This document shows positions 35,134-44,231 of a stretch of DNA of 64,000 bases, piece by piece. Within the stretch, counting starts at the first letter, position 1; each line of letters opens with the position of its first letter. The stretch covers positions 124,001 to 188,000 of the forward strand of contig CANFOS010000004.1 in NCBI GenBank assembly GCA_947448735.1, in the 5' to 3' direction. Source of the stretch: Comamonadaceae bacterium (GTDB lineage Bacteria > Pseudomonadota > Gammaproteobacteria > Burkholderiales > Burkholderiaceae_C). A program made the position numbers and the translations under genes. The notes below the pieces were generated by a model. The model had not been told where the DNA came from, did no database searches, and saw only the letters and a program-made list of their open reading frames with translations.

Positions 35134-35781
35134 TCAACGCAGCAGCGCTTTAGCCGCGCACTCAACGCAGTCCAGCAAGCCATGTGTGTCGACACCGCTT
35201 TCTTGTATCAAGGACTTGTAGCCTGCAAACACAGCCCCACCCAAAATAATGTTTTCAGCACCTGCCAGACGCGCTGTGGTGATGGCGTCTTGCACGACGG
35301 GCAGGGCCGCTAGCGGGTCATTAAAAACGTCCAGCCCTGTTCCGCCCATCACCTGTACGCCGCGAAACAAATTGCTCGCACCCCATTGCTTGAAGCGCTG
35401 CACAAGAATGACTTCCCACGCCGTGCCCGCGGTCACCACTGAATAGGGCTTGCTCATGTGTTCTGCGACTTCCATAGATGCGCGCGCCAGCCCGACAACG
35501 GGCTGCTTTGTTGTCAAGCCCATGGCCTCCAGACCGGGGTCGCCAAAGCAGGCTAGCAGGACGCGGTCAAACAGCTCGCCTTCACGTCGTGTGTTTTGCA
35601 AAACAGCGATTGCCGTTTGCGCCGCTTCATCAAACGCCTGCCGCGTGGCTATCACCGGCGGGCCATTTGTGGCGGTACGCTGCAGGATGTGTACTTGCGG
35701 ATCTAGATGTGTTTTCAGTTGCTTCGCCACGTGTGTCGTCATGGCCGCTGTGCTGTTGGGGTTGATGACCAAAATACGCAT
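35134..35781 (-). CDS. aspartate/glutamate/hydantoin racemase family protein of a ureide operon
   Basis: 215-aa protein with the Asp/Glu-racemase fold, start MRILVINPNSTAAMT as in hydantoin and allantoin racemases. First catalytic cysteine is present (Cys78 in LLACFGDPGLEAMG). At the second position, where two-base racemases have Cys in LGCAG, this protein has Gly182 (LGGAVFAG). It may therefore not racemise, or uses another base. Genes upstream in the operon encode a PuuE-like allantoinase and an FCD-GntR regulator, so allantoin or a related hydantoin-type ureide is the likely substrate class. It begins three bases past the gntR stop. Confidence 0.8.
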   Translation of the reverse strand: MRILVINPNSTAAMTTHVAKQLKTHLDPQVHILQRTATNGPPVIATRQAFDEAAQTAIAVLQNTRREGELFDRVLLACFGDPGLEAMGLTTKQPVVGLARASMEVAEHMSKPYSVVTAGTAWEVILVQRFKQWGASNLFRGVQVMGGTGLDVFNDPLAALPVVQDAITTARLAGAENIILGGAVFAGYKSLIQESGVDTHGLLDCVECAAKALLR

Positions 35782-35784
35782 GCG

Positions 35785-36486
35785 TTAGTCGCCGTGACTC
35801 TGCGCGGCAGTGCTCAGCCACGCACGCTTGAGGACTTCTTCAGCTTCTACTGGCGCAGCAGGCTTGCGGTATTGCAAGCGCGTTTCAATCAGGGACAAGT
35901 GCGCGTAAGTGGCGTTGAGTACACCATCGACATCGCCGAGCGCCAGCTGTTTCAAAATCGCTTCGTGTTCGGCACAGCCGCAGTGTGATGCATGGCTTTC
36001 TTCAAATAGCGCGACCAGCATGGATGTGCGGCTGACGAGCTCACGCAAATCGTGGATGACCGCATGGCTGCCGGTGGCCTCGGCCAGCAGCAAATGAAAC
36101 TCGCCTGACAGCCGGATGCTGGCTGCCCTGTCGCCTCTGGTGGATGCAGCTTGCTCGGCCGCTAGGTGGGCCCGCAAACCATCAATCTGTTGCAGTGTCA
36201 TGCGGCCCGCAAGCCGGGCCACAATGCCGCCCTCCAGCACCCGGCGTGCTTCGTAGATGTCGCGCGCTTGTTCAAGTGTGGGCGCTTTGACAAAAGCCCC
36301 TTTGTTGGGCACCAGCTCTAGGAGTCGCTCGTGGCCCAGCTGGTGCAAGGCCTTTCGCACCCGCTCACGGCTGACACTAAAAATGGCTGCCACGCGTGTT
36401 TCTATCAGTTGGGTGCCGGCAGGTAACGCGCCCGTCAGCAGCGCTTGGCTGAGGGTGGCATAAACAGCGTCACTGGTTTTTTTCAT
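35785..36486 (-). CDS. GntR-family regulator, FCD subfamily
   Basis: 233-aa regulator with winged helix (LLTGALPAGTQLIETRVAAIFSVSRERVRKALHQLGHERLLELVPNKGAFV) and FCD domain (ARDIYEARRVLEGGIVARLA, FHLLLAEATGSHAV, EHEAILKQLALGD). Start ATG 36486 is preferred because AGGTGG precedes it and it avoids overlap with puuE; the track's 36531 and ATG 36513 lie inside puuE. Its probable targets are the paired ATTGTGCAC boxes before the operon. Related regulators control purine/ureide catabolism. Confidence 0.87.
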   Translation of the reverse strand: MKKTSDAVYATLSQALLTGALPAGTQLIETRVAAIFSVSRERVRKALHQLGHERLLELVPNKGAFVKAPTLEQARDIYEARRVLEGGIVARLAGRMTLQQIDGLRAHLAAEQAASTRGDRAASIRLSGEFHLLLAEATGSHAVIHDLRELVSRTSMLVALFEESHASHCGCAEHEAILKQLALGDVDGVLNATYAHLSLIETRLQYRKPAAPVEAEEVLKRAWLSTAAQSHGD

Positions 36487-36496
36487 GCCACCTACT

Positions 36497-37396
36497 TTAA
36501 AGCGGGTTGGCATGGATCCAGTGTTCAGCAATGGCTCTGCGTGTCGTGACCCATGCGGTTTTGCACTGCGTGATGTGCTGCAAGATGTGTTCTAGCGCCC
36601 CCATTCGTCCGGGCCGGGCAATCATGCGAAGGTGCAAACCCACCGACAGCATGCGCGGCTTGTGTTCGCCTTCGCGAGAGAGCCAATCGTACGCATCGCA
36701 CACATACTGGCTGAAGTCGCGGCCCGTGCCAAAGCGGTCGGTGTGCTGAAAGTGCATGTCGTTGGTGTCAAACGCATATGGCAACACGAGGCGGCGCTTG
36801 CCGTTGACTGGCACAAAGTAGGGCGTATCGTCGTTGTACGCATCGCTGTCATACAAAAAACCACTTTCTGCCAGCAGCCTGCGCGTGTTCGGGCTGGGGC
36901 TGGAGCGGGTGTGCCAGCCTGCGGGCGGGTTGCCAGTCGCATCAACAATGGCTTTGACAGTCGCCTGAATTCTGGCGCGTTCCGTGGCTTCGTCCATCTC
37001 CAGATGCTTTTCCCATCTGTAGCCGTGAGCTGATACTTCGTGGCCGCGCATGATGGCATCACGCGCCAGCCATGGTGAGCGCTCCACTGCTCTGCCGCAG
37101 GCGCTCAAGGTAAAGGGCACACCAAACCGCTCAAACAGATCGGCAATGCGCCAGTAACCGACGCGCGTGCCGTATTCAAAATGTGAGTCAATGCAGGCAT
37201 CGGCCACCCCTTGCCTGTCAGTCACCTCGTAGACGGCTTCGTTTCGGTCATCGCCATCGCTGATTGAAAACTCCGCGCCCTCTTCAAAGTTCAGCACAAA
37301 AGAAACCGCTACCCGCGCTTTGTGGGGCCAGCGTAGGTTGGGCAGATTTTGGCCGTAGCCTTTCAAGTCCCGCACGGACACAGCGTTGCTTTGCAT
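36497..37396 (-). CDS. puuE: polysaccharide-deacetylase-family allantoinase, PuuE-like
   Basis: 299-aa NodB-fold protein. PuuE enzymes hydrolyse allantoin to allantoate without the metal site of classical allantoinases. Marks: LPNLRWPHKARVAVSFVLNFEEGAEFSI, VADACIDSHFEYGTRVGYWRI, FGVPFTLSACGRAVE, AHGYRWEKHLEMDEATERARI, GWHTRSSPSPNTRRLLAESGFLYDSDAYNDDTPY, and LHLRMIARPGR. Begins directly after the Bug receptor stop (TGAATG). The ureide substrate is inferred from family and context; other cyclic amides are possible. Confidence 0.83.
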   Translation of the reverse strand: MQSNAVSVRDLKGYGQNLPNLRWPHKARVAVSFVLNFEEGAEFSISDGDDRNEAVYEVTDRQGVADACIDSHFEYGTRVGYWRIADLFERFGVPFTLSACGRAVERSPWLARDAIMRGHEVSAHGYRWEKHLEMDEATERARIQATVKAIVDATGNPPAGWHTRSSPSPNTRRLLAESGFLYDSDAYNDDTPYFVPVNGKRRLVLPYAFDTNDMHFQHTDRFGTGRDFSQYVCDAYDWLSREGEHKPRMLSVGLHLRMIARPGRMGALEHILQHITQCKTAWVTTRRAIAEHWIHANPL

Positions 37397-38401
37397 TCAT
37401 TCAGCCTTGATGTTTCGTTCTTTGGCGACCTTGCTCCAGCGGTCAAACTCACCATTGAGCAGGTCATTGGTTTCCTTTAATGTCGGGCTGGCTACCACGC
37501 CACCCATGCCTTCAATTTTGCTGCGTACGTCCGGCATCGCTGCCATGCGACGCAGGTCTTCATTGAGCTTGGTAAGAATAGGCGCGGGCGTGCCGCTGGG
37601 TGCAAGCAGCATGTACCAGGCGGTGAAGTCATAGCCGGGCAAGCCAGATTCAGCCACCGTGGGCACATCCGGTAGCAGTGGCGAGCGCTTGGCGCTGGTG
37701 ATGGCTAGCGCGCGCAGTTTGTTGCCTTGTACCAGCTGCAATGAAGACAAAATAATGTCTACGGACATGTCTACGCGCCCACCCATCACGTCTTGCAGGG
37801 CTGGCGCCGCACCCTTGTACGGCACATGCAGCATGTCTACGTTGGCCATCGACTCCATCAATGCGGCGCCAACGTGGCTGGTGGTTCCCGCTCCTGAGCT
37901 GGCGAACTTCACCATGCCCGGCTTGGCTTTGGCGTTGGCCATAAAGTCCTTGAAAGTTTTGCCTTCAGCTGACGGGCCGACCACCACAATACTGGGCACA
38001 TTGGCTATGACGCCGATAGGGGTAAAGTCCTTTTTGGTGTCGTAAGGCAAGTTGTTGAACATGAAGGGGTTGAGCGCGTGGCCGATGGTCACCATCAGCA
38101 GGGTGTAGCCATCAGGCGCAGACTTGGCCGTTGCGTCACTTCCAATGATGCCGCTGGCCCCGGCGCGGTTATCAATCACCACGGCCTGTTTCCCAGCCCA
38201 AAGTTCGCCATACTTTTGCCCGATCAGGCGCGCGAAAATATCAGCTGCGCCGCCCGGCGGGAAGGGCACGATGATGCGGACGGGTTTATCGGGGTATGTG
38301 GCGGTCTGCCCGTGGGCGGCAGGCACCAGCAGTGTTGCCAAAGCGGTGCAGACGATCACAGTTGTTGTCAAGGCCAGGCGGCGGAGGTTAAAAGTGGTCA
38401 T
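37397..38401 (-). CDS. Bug/TctC-family tripartite tricarboxylate-type binding protein
   Basis: 334-aa exported receptor: signal peptide ending VPAAHGQTATYP, then the Bug core YPDKPVRIIVPFPPGGAADIFARLIGQKY, NRAGASGIIGSDATAKSAPDGYTLLM, VPYKGAAPALQDVMGGRVDM and VPTVAESGLPGYDFTAWYMLLAP. Bug proteins bind small acids or amides for TctAB or act as sensors; no tctA/tctB is in the window. It is first in the ureide operon, so its ligand is probably the ureide or a breakdown product. Start ATG 38401 (TTG 38404 in the track). Confidence 0.92.
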   Translation of the reverse strand: MTTFNLRRLALTTTVIVCTALATLLVPAAHGQTATYPDKPVRIIVPFPPGGAADIFARLIGQKYGELWAGKQAVVIDNRAGASGIIGSDATAKSAPDGYTLLMVTIGHALNPFMFNNLPYDTKKDFTPIGVIANVPSIVVVGPSAEGKTFKDFMANAKAKPGMVKFASSGAGTTSHVGAALMESMANVDMLHVPYKGAAPALQDVMGGRVDMSVDIILSSLQLVQGNKLRALAITSAKRSPLLPDVPTVAESGLPGYDFTAWYMLLAPSGTPAPILTKLNEDLRRMAAMPDVRSKIEGMGGVVASPTLKETNDLLNGEFDRWSKVAKERNIKAE

Positions 38402-38455
38402 CAAAGCACCTTTTTGGAGTCAAAGCACCGGTAGCCCCGGCTGGCACGAACCTTT

Positions 38456-38488
38456 ATTGTGCACATAGATTGAATTATTGTGCACAAT
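38456..38488. promoter_or_regulatory. paired ATTGTGCAC operator boxes, 21 bp apart
   Basis: ATTGTGCACATA at 38456 and the perfect palindrome ATTGTGCACAAT at 38477; their start-to-start distance of 21 bp is two helical turns. The TTGT-N2-ACAA core is typical of FCD-GntR regulators, and one is encoded in the operon they precede. Confidence 0.7.
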
Positions 38489-38557
38489 CAATGAAGTTAC
38501 GCATATTTGATGCCTGCTTCATCGCCGTGGTGAGATTTTGTGTGGGGAGAGCAATGC

Positions 38558-38563
38558 GACAAT
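38558..38563 (+). promoter_or_regulatory. candidate -10 box directly before pyrC
   Basis: GACAAT ends seven bases before the pyrC ATG and no ribosome site lies between, suggesting a leaderless or near-leaderless message. The -35 region is weak. Confidence 0.35.
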
Positions 38564-38570
38564 TTGAATC

Positions 38571-39626
38571 ATGACACCCACCGCTATTGAATCCCTGACC
38601 ATCACCCGCCCCGACGACTGGCACCTGCATGTGCGCGACGGCGATGCGCTGCACACCGTGGTGCCGCACACGGCCGCGCAGTTTGCCAGAGCCATCATCA
38701 TGCCCAACCTGCGTCCACCCGTGACGACAGCGGCACAAGCGCTGGCCTACAAAAGCCGCATTCAGGCCGCTGTGCCCAAACGTGAAGATGGGGGAGTGTC
38801 TTTCGAGGCATTGATGACGCTGTACCTGACCGACAACTTGCCGCCCGACGAAATCAGGCGCGCCAAAGACGCAGGAGTCGTGGCGGCCAAGTTGTACCCG
38901 GCAGGCGCCACCACCAACAGCGATGCCGGCGTGACCGACCTGCGTAAAACCTACAAAACTCTGGAGGCGATGCAAAAGGAAGGCCTGCTGCTGCTGGTGC
39001 ATGGGGAGGTGACGTCGCCTGACATTGACCTGTTTGACCGAGAAGCTGTGTTCATCGACACGCAGCTGATTCCGCTGCGCCGTGACTTTCCAGAACTCAA
39101 GATCGTGTTCGAGCACATCACCACGAAGGAAGCTGCGCACTATGTGCGTGATGCCGGTCAATACACCGGCGCCACCATCACCGCGCACCACCTGCTGTAT
39201 AATCGCAACGCCATTTTTATGGGGGGCATCAGGCCTCATTACTACTGTTTGCCGGTACTCAAACGCGAAACGCATCGCCTGGCGCTGGTTGACGCGGCGG
39301 TGAGCGAGAACACGCGATTTTTCCTCGGCACCGACAGCGCACCGCACCCCGCGCATTTGAAAGAGCACGCCAGCGGCTGCGCAGGCTGCTATACCTCCCA
39401 TGCTGCGATGGAGATGTACGCCGAGGCCTTTGAAGCGGCCGGCGCATTGCACAAGCTGGAGGCTTTTGCCAGCTTCAATGGCGCTGACTTTTACGGCTTG
39501 CCGCGCAACACCGGCACCGTGACCTTGAAGAAAGAAAGCTGGACACCGCCCGAGAGTTTTGCGTTTGGAGAAGGCCAGCTCAAGCCGCTGCGCAGCGGGG
39601 AAAGCCTGGCCTGGCGCATGGTGTGA
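38571..39626 (+). CDS. pyrC: dihydroorotase, E. coli PyrC type
   Basis: 351-aa zinc amidohydrolase of pyrimidine synthesis, converting carbamoyl-aspartate to dihydroorotate. Metal ligands and active site: [11 protein letters not shown], carboxylated lysine region [48 protein letters not shown] and [13 protein letters not shown]. Start ATG 38571 without a visible ribosome site. Its stop overlaps the next start as GTGTGA. Confidence 0.95.
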   Translation: MTPTAIESLTITRPDDWHLHVRDGDALHTVVPHTAAQFARAIIMPNLRPPVTTAAQALAYKSRIQAAVPKREDGGVSFEALMTLYLTDNLPPDEIRRAKDAGVVAAKLYPAGATTNSDAGVTDLRKTYKTLEAMQKEGLLLLVHGEVTSPDIDLFDREAVFIDTQLIPLRRDFPELKIVFEHITTKEAAHYVRDAGQYTGATITAHHLLYNRNAIFMGGIRPHYYCLPVLKRETHRLALVDAAVSENTRFFLGTDSAPHPAHLKEHASGCAGCYTSHAAMEMYAEAFEAAGALHKLEAFASFNGADFYGLPRNTGTVTLKKESWTPPESFAFGEGQLKPLRSGESLAWRMV

Positions 39627-40354
39627 CCCGCCATGTGATTGATGGGGCCGCGCCTTGGCTCGCGCCTTATGCAGCCAATGCCTTGGTCATGCCAGACAGT
39701 GGCGTTGCAAAGGCACTGAACTCAGCAGCCCCGTCACCGGTTCGCTTCGTCAGTCAATCTGCCTTGCCAGACGGCCAAGCCTACGAGCAATTTATCTTTG
39801 AGACCCAAACCGTCCCCACACGCGACAACCTGCACGACTTTTTCAATGGGTTGAGCTGGCAGACCTTTCCCCAGACGAAAAAAAAGCTCAACCAGCTGCA
39901 AGCGGCGCAACTGGCCATCGATGGTGTGCAGCAAGTGCGCGGTCCGGTGCGCGACGCACTCACCCTGTTTGACGAAAACGCCGCTTTTCTGATGGCGCCG
40001 CAACCGCTGTGGGACGCGCTGATCGCCAGAAACTGGCAGCGGTTGTTTGTTGAACTGCGCTCGATGTGGGCAGGCGCGCAACTGGTGCTGTTTGGCCATG
40101 CACTGCTGGAAAAGCTGGTGGCGCCGCGCAAAGCCATCACGGCTCACGTCTATCTTGCGCAGCCGGCGGCGGATTCCATGGCTGCGCTTGATGCGTGGAT
40201 AGCCGGTGATATCAGTGCTGACAAGTTGGCTGGCAAACCTTTTGTACCGCTGCCCGTGCTGGGTGTGCCTGGCTGGTGGCCCGAGAACGAGAAACTTTCG
40301 TTTTATGAGGATATTCTTGTTTTCAGGCCGAAAACCCAGAAAATCAGCAGCTGA
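39623..40354 (+). CDS. DUF3025 protein
   Basis: 243-aa protein of unknown biochemical role that commonly lies next to pyrC in Burkholderiales. Marks include [48 protein letters not shown] and [21 protein letters not shown], then [16 protein letters not shown] start at 39623 overlaps the pyrC stop by four bases, so translation is coupled. No signal peptide or membrane segment is seen. Confidence 0.85.
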   Translation: MTRHVIDGAAPWLAPYAANALVMPDSGVAKALNSAAPSPVRFVSQSALPDGQAYEQFIFETQTVPTRDNLHDFFNGLSWQTFPQTKKKLNQLQAAQLAIDGVQQVRGPVRDALTLFDENAAFLMAPQPLWDALIARNWQRLFVELRSMWAGAQLVLFGHALLEKLVAPRKAITAHVYLAQPAADSMAALDAWIAGDISADKLAGKPFVPLPVLGVPGWWPENEKLSFYEDILVFRPKTQKISS

Positions 40355-40456
40355 GCAAGCAAAATCTAAGCATCGCTTTTCGCATCACTTGATTTGGGAT
40401 GCGTCCCCCCCCATTTATTGAACAGTGCTGACAAGCGATCAACCCACGGAGATTTC

Positions 40457-41341
40457 ATGAAACGCATCTTTTTATTTGTCATGACCAACCTGGCCGTTGT
40501 GCTGGTTCTGGGCCTGGTCGCCAACCTGCTGGGCGTGAACCGCTTTTTGACGGCCAACGGGCTGAACCTGGGCGCGCTGCTGGGTTATGCACTCATCATG
40601 GGCTTTGGCGGCGCGATTATTTCGCTGCTGATCAGCAAGCCTGTGGCCAAGTGGAGCTCTGGCGTGCGCGTGATCAACAACCCGCAAAACGCCGACGAAG
40701 CCTGGATTGTGGACACGGTCAAAAAATTCGCTGACAAGGCGCAAATCGGCATGCCTGAAGTCGGTATTTTTGATGGCGAACCCAATGCCTTTGCCACTGG
40801 CGCCTTCAAGAACTCCGCGTTGGTGGCGGTGTCTACCGGCTTGCTGCAAGGCATGACACGTGAAGAAATTGAGGCTGTGATTGGCCACGAGGTCGCCCAC
40901 ATCGCCAACGGCGACATGGTGACGATGACGCTGATTCAGGGCGTGATGAACACCTTTGTCGTCTTCCTCAGCCGCGTCATCGGTTATGCGGTTGACAGCT
41001 TTCTGCGCAAGGGCAGTGACAACAACTCTGGTCCGGGCATCGGTTACTGGGTGACCACCATCGTGCTCGACATCGTGCTGGGCTTTGCTGCTGCGATGGT
41101 CGTGGCCTGGTTTTCGCGCCACCGCGAATTCAGGGCGGATGCAGGCGCGGCGCAGCTGATGGGCAGAACCCAACCCATGATGAATGCGCTGGCCCGTCTG
41201 GGCGGCATGGTGCCTGGTGAGTTGCCCAAGTCGGTGGCGGCGATGGGTATCACCGGCGGCATTGGCAAGCTGTTCTCAACCCATCCGCCGATTGAAGAGC
41301 GCATTGCCGCTCTGCAAAATGCGCAACCTGGACGTGTCTGA
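40457..41341 (+). CDS. htpX: membrane metalloprotease HtpX
   Basis: 294-aa inner-membrane zinc protease that degrades misfolded membrane proteins. Two N-terminal helices ([43 protein letters not shown]), zinc motif [11 protein letters not shown] (HExxH) and two further helices after it; third ligand Glu in [13 protein letters not shown]. Start ATG 40457; the track's earlier start has no homology. In E. coli htpX is under Cpx/heat control; no clear site is seen here. Confidence 0.95.
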   Translation: MKRIFLFVMTNLAVVLVLGLVANLLGVNRFLTANGLNLGALLGYALIMGFGGAIISLLISKPVAKWSSGVRVINNPQNADEAWIVDTVKKFADKAQIGMPEVGIFDGEPNAFATGAFKNSALVAVSTGLLQGMTREEIEAVIGHEVAHIANGDMVTMTLIQGVMNTFVVFLSRVIGYAVDSFLRKGSDNNSGPGIGYWVTTIVLDIVLGFAAAMVVAWFSRHREFRADAGAAQLMGRTQPMMNALARLGGMVPGELPKSVAAMGITGGIGKLFSTHPPIEERIAALQNAQPGRV

Positions 41342-41349
41342 TGAGGTGT

Positions 41350-41412
41350 AGGCATGCTCCTGAATCAGGAGCTGCTCGTATAGGTAAATATTGGTCTTGA
41401 CGCCAATTTGAT
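41350..41412. repeat. dispersed intergenic repeat
   Basis: GCATGCTCCTGAATCAGGAG palindrome followed by GGTAAATATTGGTCTTGACG; same family as the copies at 7815, 30445 and 56590. Confidence 0.55.
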
Positions 41413-41416
41413 ACCC

Positions 41417-41440
41417 AAAAAGGCCTTTTCAGGCCTTTTT
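41417..41440. terminator. rho-independent terminator between htpX and proQ
   Basis: AAAAAGGCC / GGCCTTTTT with a six-base loop and a further T-run; shared by the two convergent genes. Its right edge touches the proQ stop. Confidence 0.85.
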
Positions 41441-42163
41441 TTACGCCGAAACGTCTGTCGAGTGACTGTTTTTGGCGGCTTCTTCTGACCGCACTCTGGC
41501 CAGCACACTGCTGACCAGCTTCAAGTCCATGCCGTACATGTCGGCAAACTCTGCTTCGGTTTTGCCGCTGGCTTTGAAGGTTGTCATCAGCGCTTCGCGC
41601 TTGGCGGCCTCGGCCTTCAGCTCGGCCATGGCGTCGTCCAGCAGCGCATTGGTCGCCTCGTCCTGAACCCGCACCCGTGCGGCGTAATCGTCCAGCGCCA
41701 GGCCTGAGTTTTCAATGGCCTGCTTGAGCAGCCTGCGCAGGCGGGGACGCAAGTCGTCTTTGGAGCGGGCTTGCCGCCGGCGAAAGACCTCCAGAATCGC
41801 GTGATGCACATGCTCGGGTGCCACAGGTTCGACCGCTACGCCGTCCAGGTCATGCCGCGCCAGTCCGGCGGCGACGCATTCGAGGTAACGGGTCGACCGG
41901 GCGTGCTGGCCCATCGCCAGCTTGAGCTCGTCTTTCTTGAACACCTCCGGATGGCGTGCCATCAGGTCATGAAAAACACCCAGCTTGAGCGGCAAAAAAG
42001 TCGCACCAAACAGCTTGGGGTGCAGCTCAAACAGCTTTTCCAGCACCGGGTTCACCTCTCTTGCCCGGCGCAAAGCGTGTTGTTTGGGTGTTGGCTCGGC
42101 AGGCACGGCGCTGGCGCTGGCGTCAAGCATCTGTTCAGGGACGGTATTTTGCATGGCCTGCAT
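41441..42163 (-). CDS. proQ: ProQ/FinO-family RNA chaperone
   Basis: 240-aa protein with a ProQ/FinO domain at residues about 25-130 (RREVNPVLEKLFELHPKLFG... FLPLKLGVFHDLMARHPEVFKKDELKLAMGQHARSTRYLECVAAGLARHDLDG), followed by an arginine-rich linker and an alpha-helical C-terminal tail. ProQ proteins bind structured 3' ends of many mRNAs and sRNAs. ATG 42163 overlaps the upstream stop as TAATG; ATG 42154 is an alternative. Co-transcribed with the FAD-dependent gene upstream. Confidence 0.88.
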   Translation of the reverse strand: MQAMQNTVPEQMLDASASAVPAEPTPKQHALRRAREVNPVLEKLFELHPKLFGATFLPLKLGVFHDLMARHPEVFKKDELKLAMGQHARSTRYLECVAAGLARHDLDGVAVEPVAPEHVHHAILEVFRRRQARSKDDLRPRLRRLLKQAIENSGLALDDYAARVRVQDEATNALLDDAMAELKAEAAKREALMTTFKASGKTEAEFADMYGMDLKLVSSVLARVRSEEAAKNSHSTDVSA

Positions 42164-43785
42164 TATCGCGGCTTGGCAATATGCAATGCCACAGCCTCGG
42201 CCACTTCAATGCCGTCGACGCCAGCCGACAAAATACCACCCGCATAACTGGCGCCTTCACCAGCCGGGTACAGGCCCTTGACGTTCAAGCTTTGAAAGTC
42301 GTCGCCACGGGTGATTTTGACGGGTGACGAGGTACGGGTCTCAACGCCGGTCAGCACAGCGTCATGCATGTCAAAACCGCGAATCTTTTTGCCGAACACG
42401 GGCAGCGCCTCGCGCATGGCAGCAATGGCGTAAGCGGGCAGGGCGCCGTGTAAATCGCCCAACAACACGCCCGGTTTGTAAGACGGCTCCACGCTGCCGA
42501 GCTGGGTGGACGGCTTGCCGGCAACAAAGTCGCCGACCAACTGGCCCGGTGCCTGGTAGTTGCTGCCGCCCAGGGCGTAGGCATGGGTCTCCAACTGGCG
42601 TTGAAATTCAATGCCAGCCAGCGGGCTGCCGGGGTAGTCAGCCGGCGATATGCCCACCACAATGCCGGCATTGGCGTTGCGCTCGTTGCGCGAGTACTGG
42701 CTCATGCCGTTGGTCACCACCCGGCCTGGCTCCGATGTGGCGGCCACCACTGTGCCGCCGGGGCACATGCAAAAGCTGTAAACGCTGCGACCATTGGCTG
42801 CATGGTGCACCAGCTTGTAATCGGCCGCGCCCAGCAGCGGGTGGCCGGCATGCTGGCCAAGCCGCGCGCGGTCAATCACGCCTTGCGGGTGCTCAATGCG
42901 AAAGCCGATGGAAAACGGTTTGGCCTCCATGTACACGCCGCGCTGGTGCAACATGGCCACCGTGTCGCGCGAGCTGTGACCAAGTGCCAGCACAACGTGG
43001 TCTGCGCGCATGTCGTATTGCGTGCTGTCATTCAGGTTTTGCACCGTCAGCCCGCGAATGCAGCCGTTTTCAATCAGCACATCACTGACACGCTGCTCAA
43101 ATCGCACCTCACCACCGAGCGCGATGATTTGCTCACGCATGTGCTCGACCACCTTGACCAGTTTGAAGGTACCAATGTGCGGCTTGCTGACCAGCAAAAT
43201 CTCGGGCGGTGCGCCGGCTTTGACGAATTCCATCATGACCTTGCGTCCCAGGTGCCGTGGGTCCTTGATCTGGCTCCACAACTTGCCGTCCGAAAACGTG
43301 CCGGCACCGCCCTCGCCAAATTGCACGTTCGATTCCGGGTTCAAGGTACTTTTGCGCCACAGTCCCCAGGTGTCTTGCGTGCGTTCACGCACTTTTTTGC
43401 CACGCTCCAGCACGATCGGCTTGAAGCCCATTTGCGCCAACAGCAGCGCTGCAAAAATACCGCAGGGGCCAAAGCCGATGACAACCGGTCTCAATGCGGG
43501 CGCTGCATTGAGTTGCACCACCGGGTAGTAGTTCTGGTCGGGCGTGGGGCGAATGTGCGGATGCGTTTCAAACCGTTTGAGCAGCGGCGCTTCGAGCGAG
43601 GCGGCCAGCTCTACATCACAGATGTACACCAGCAGCAGCTTTTGCTTGCGCGCGTCGTAACTGCGTTTGTAGACGGTGTGGCTGATGAGATCGCTAGGGG
43701 CGATACCCAGCGTTTTGACGATCAGCGCAGGCAGCGCCTGCTCGTCGTGGTCAAGCGGCAGCTTGAGTTCAGTGATGCGGATCAT
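42163..43785 (-). CDS. FAD-dependent protein (COG2509 family)
   Basis: 540-aa flavoprotein of unknown reaction, present in many bacteria. N-terminal ACT/ferredoxin-like domain (about 1-90, IRITELKLPLDHDEQALPALIVKTLGI) then FAD domain GFGPCGIFAALLLAQMG, ERGKKVRERTQDTW, NVQFGEGGAGTFSDGKL, LALGHSSRDTV and CMCPGGTVVAATS, with a C-terminal LYPAGEGASYAGGI segment. Start ATG 43785; the track's 150-bp longer version runs into rnpB promoter sequence and is rejected. Its end overlaps proQ by one base. Confidence 0.88.
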   Translation of the reverse strand: MIRITELKLPLDHDEQALPALIVKTLGIAPSDLISHTVYKRSYDARKQKLLLVYICDVELAASLEAPLLKRFETHPHIRPTPDQNYYPVVQLNAAPALRPVVIGFGPCGIFAALLLAQMGFKPIVLERGKKVRERTQDTWGLWRKSTLNPESNVQFGEGGAGTFSDGKLWSQIKDPRHLGRKVMMEFVKAGAPPEILLVSKPHIGTFKLVKVVEHMREQIIALGGEVRFEQRVSDVLIENGCIRGLTVQNLNDSTQYDMRADHVVLALGHSSRDTVAMLHQRGVYMEAKPFSIGFRIEHPQGVIDRARLGQHAGHPLLGAADYKLVHHAANGRSVYSFCMCPGGTVVAATSEPGRVVTNGMSQYSRNERNANAGIVVGISPADYPGSPLAGIEFQRQLETHAYALGGSNYQAPGQLVGDFVAGKPSTQLGSVEPSYKPGVLLGDLHGALPAYAIAAMREALPVFGKKIRGFDMHDAVLTGVETRTSSPVKITRGDDFQSLNVKGLYPAGEGASYAGGILSAGVDGIEVAEAVALHIAKPR

Positions 43786-43850
43786 GGCAACTTTCGAGGA
43801 TCTGTTTTTCGGATCAGGATGCCATTTTAAGTTGCGCCGATAATCACGCC

Positions 43851-44231
43851 GTGAAGCACGCCAGACCGCCGCTGGTGCAACTCGAGCAATTTGCAAGGGA
43901 CAGCAACGAAAGTTGTTGTGGGGGAAACCCCGCACTGGAGGAACGTCCGGACTGCACAGGACAGCGTAGGAGGTAACACCTCTCCACCGTGAGGTGAGGA
44001 TCAGAGCAACAGAGACGAGTCGGCTTGTCAGGGAAACTTGAAAAGCCGGGTGAAACGGGCAATCTCTACGCGCAGCAATACCAAATAGGCCAGCATTGAG
44101 GCGGTTCGCTGAGCTGGCGGGTAGGTAGCACCGAGCCGGGTAGGCGACTCCCGGCCCAGATTAATGGCGGTCACACTGCGGCGTTGAAAAACGCCTCAGC
44201 GCACAAAATCCGGCTTATCGGCGGGCTTCAC
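43851..44231 (+). ncRNA. rnpB: RNase P RNA, bacterial A type
   Basis: Catalytic RNA of RNase P. Conserved blocks: GAGGAACGTCCGGACTGCAC, GGACAGCG, AGAGCAACAGAGACGA, AAACGGGCAATC and the 3' block CACAAAATCCGGCTTATCGG. The ends pair to form P1: GTGAAGCACGCC (43851-43862) with GGCGGGCTTCAC (44220-44231), one mismatch. A GATAAT box at 43839 could be the -10. A T-rich stretch (CACTTTTATTTTTTC) follows as terminator. Its 3' end overlaps the convergent Nudix-MBL stop by four bases. Track ORFs inside are shadows. Confidence 0.97.

Noticed and set aside
42583-43830. 415-aa plus-strand ORF
   Set aside because: Long but antisense to the FAD-dependent protein, His/Arg-rich and without motifs.
43844-44062. 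72-aa minus-strand ORF
   Set aside because: Lies within rnpB; chance reading of a structured RNA gene.
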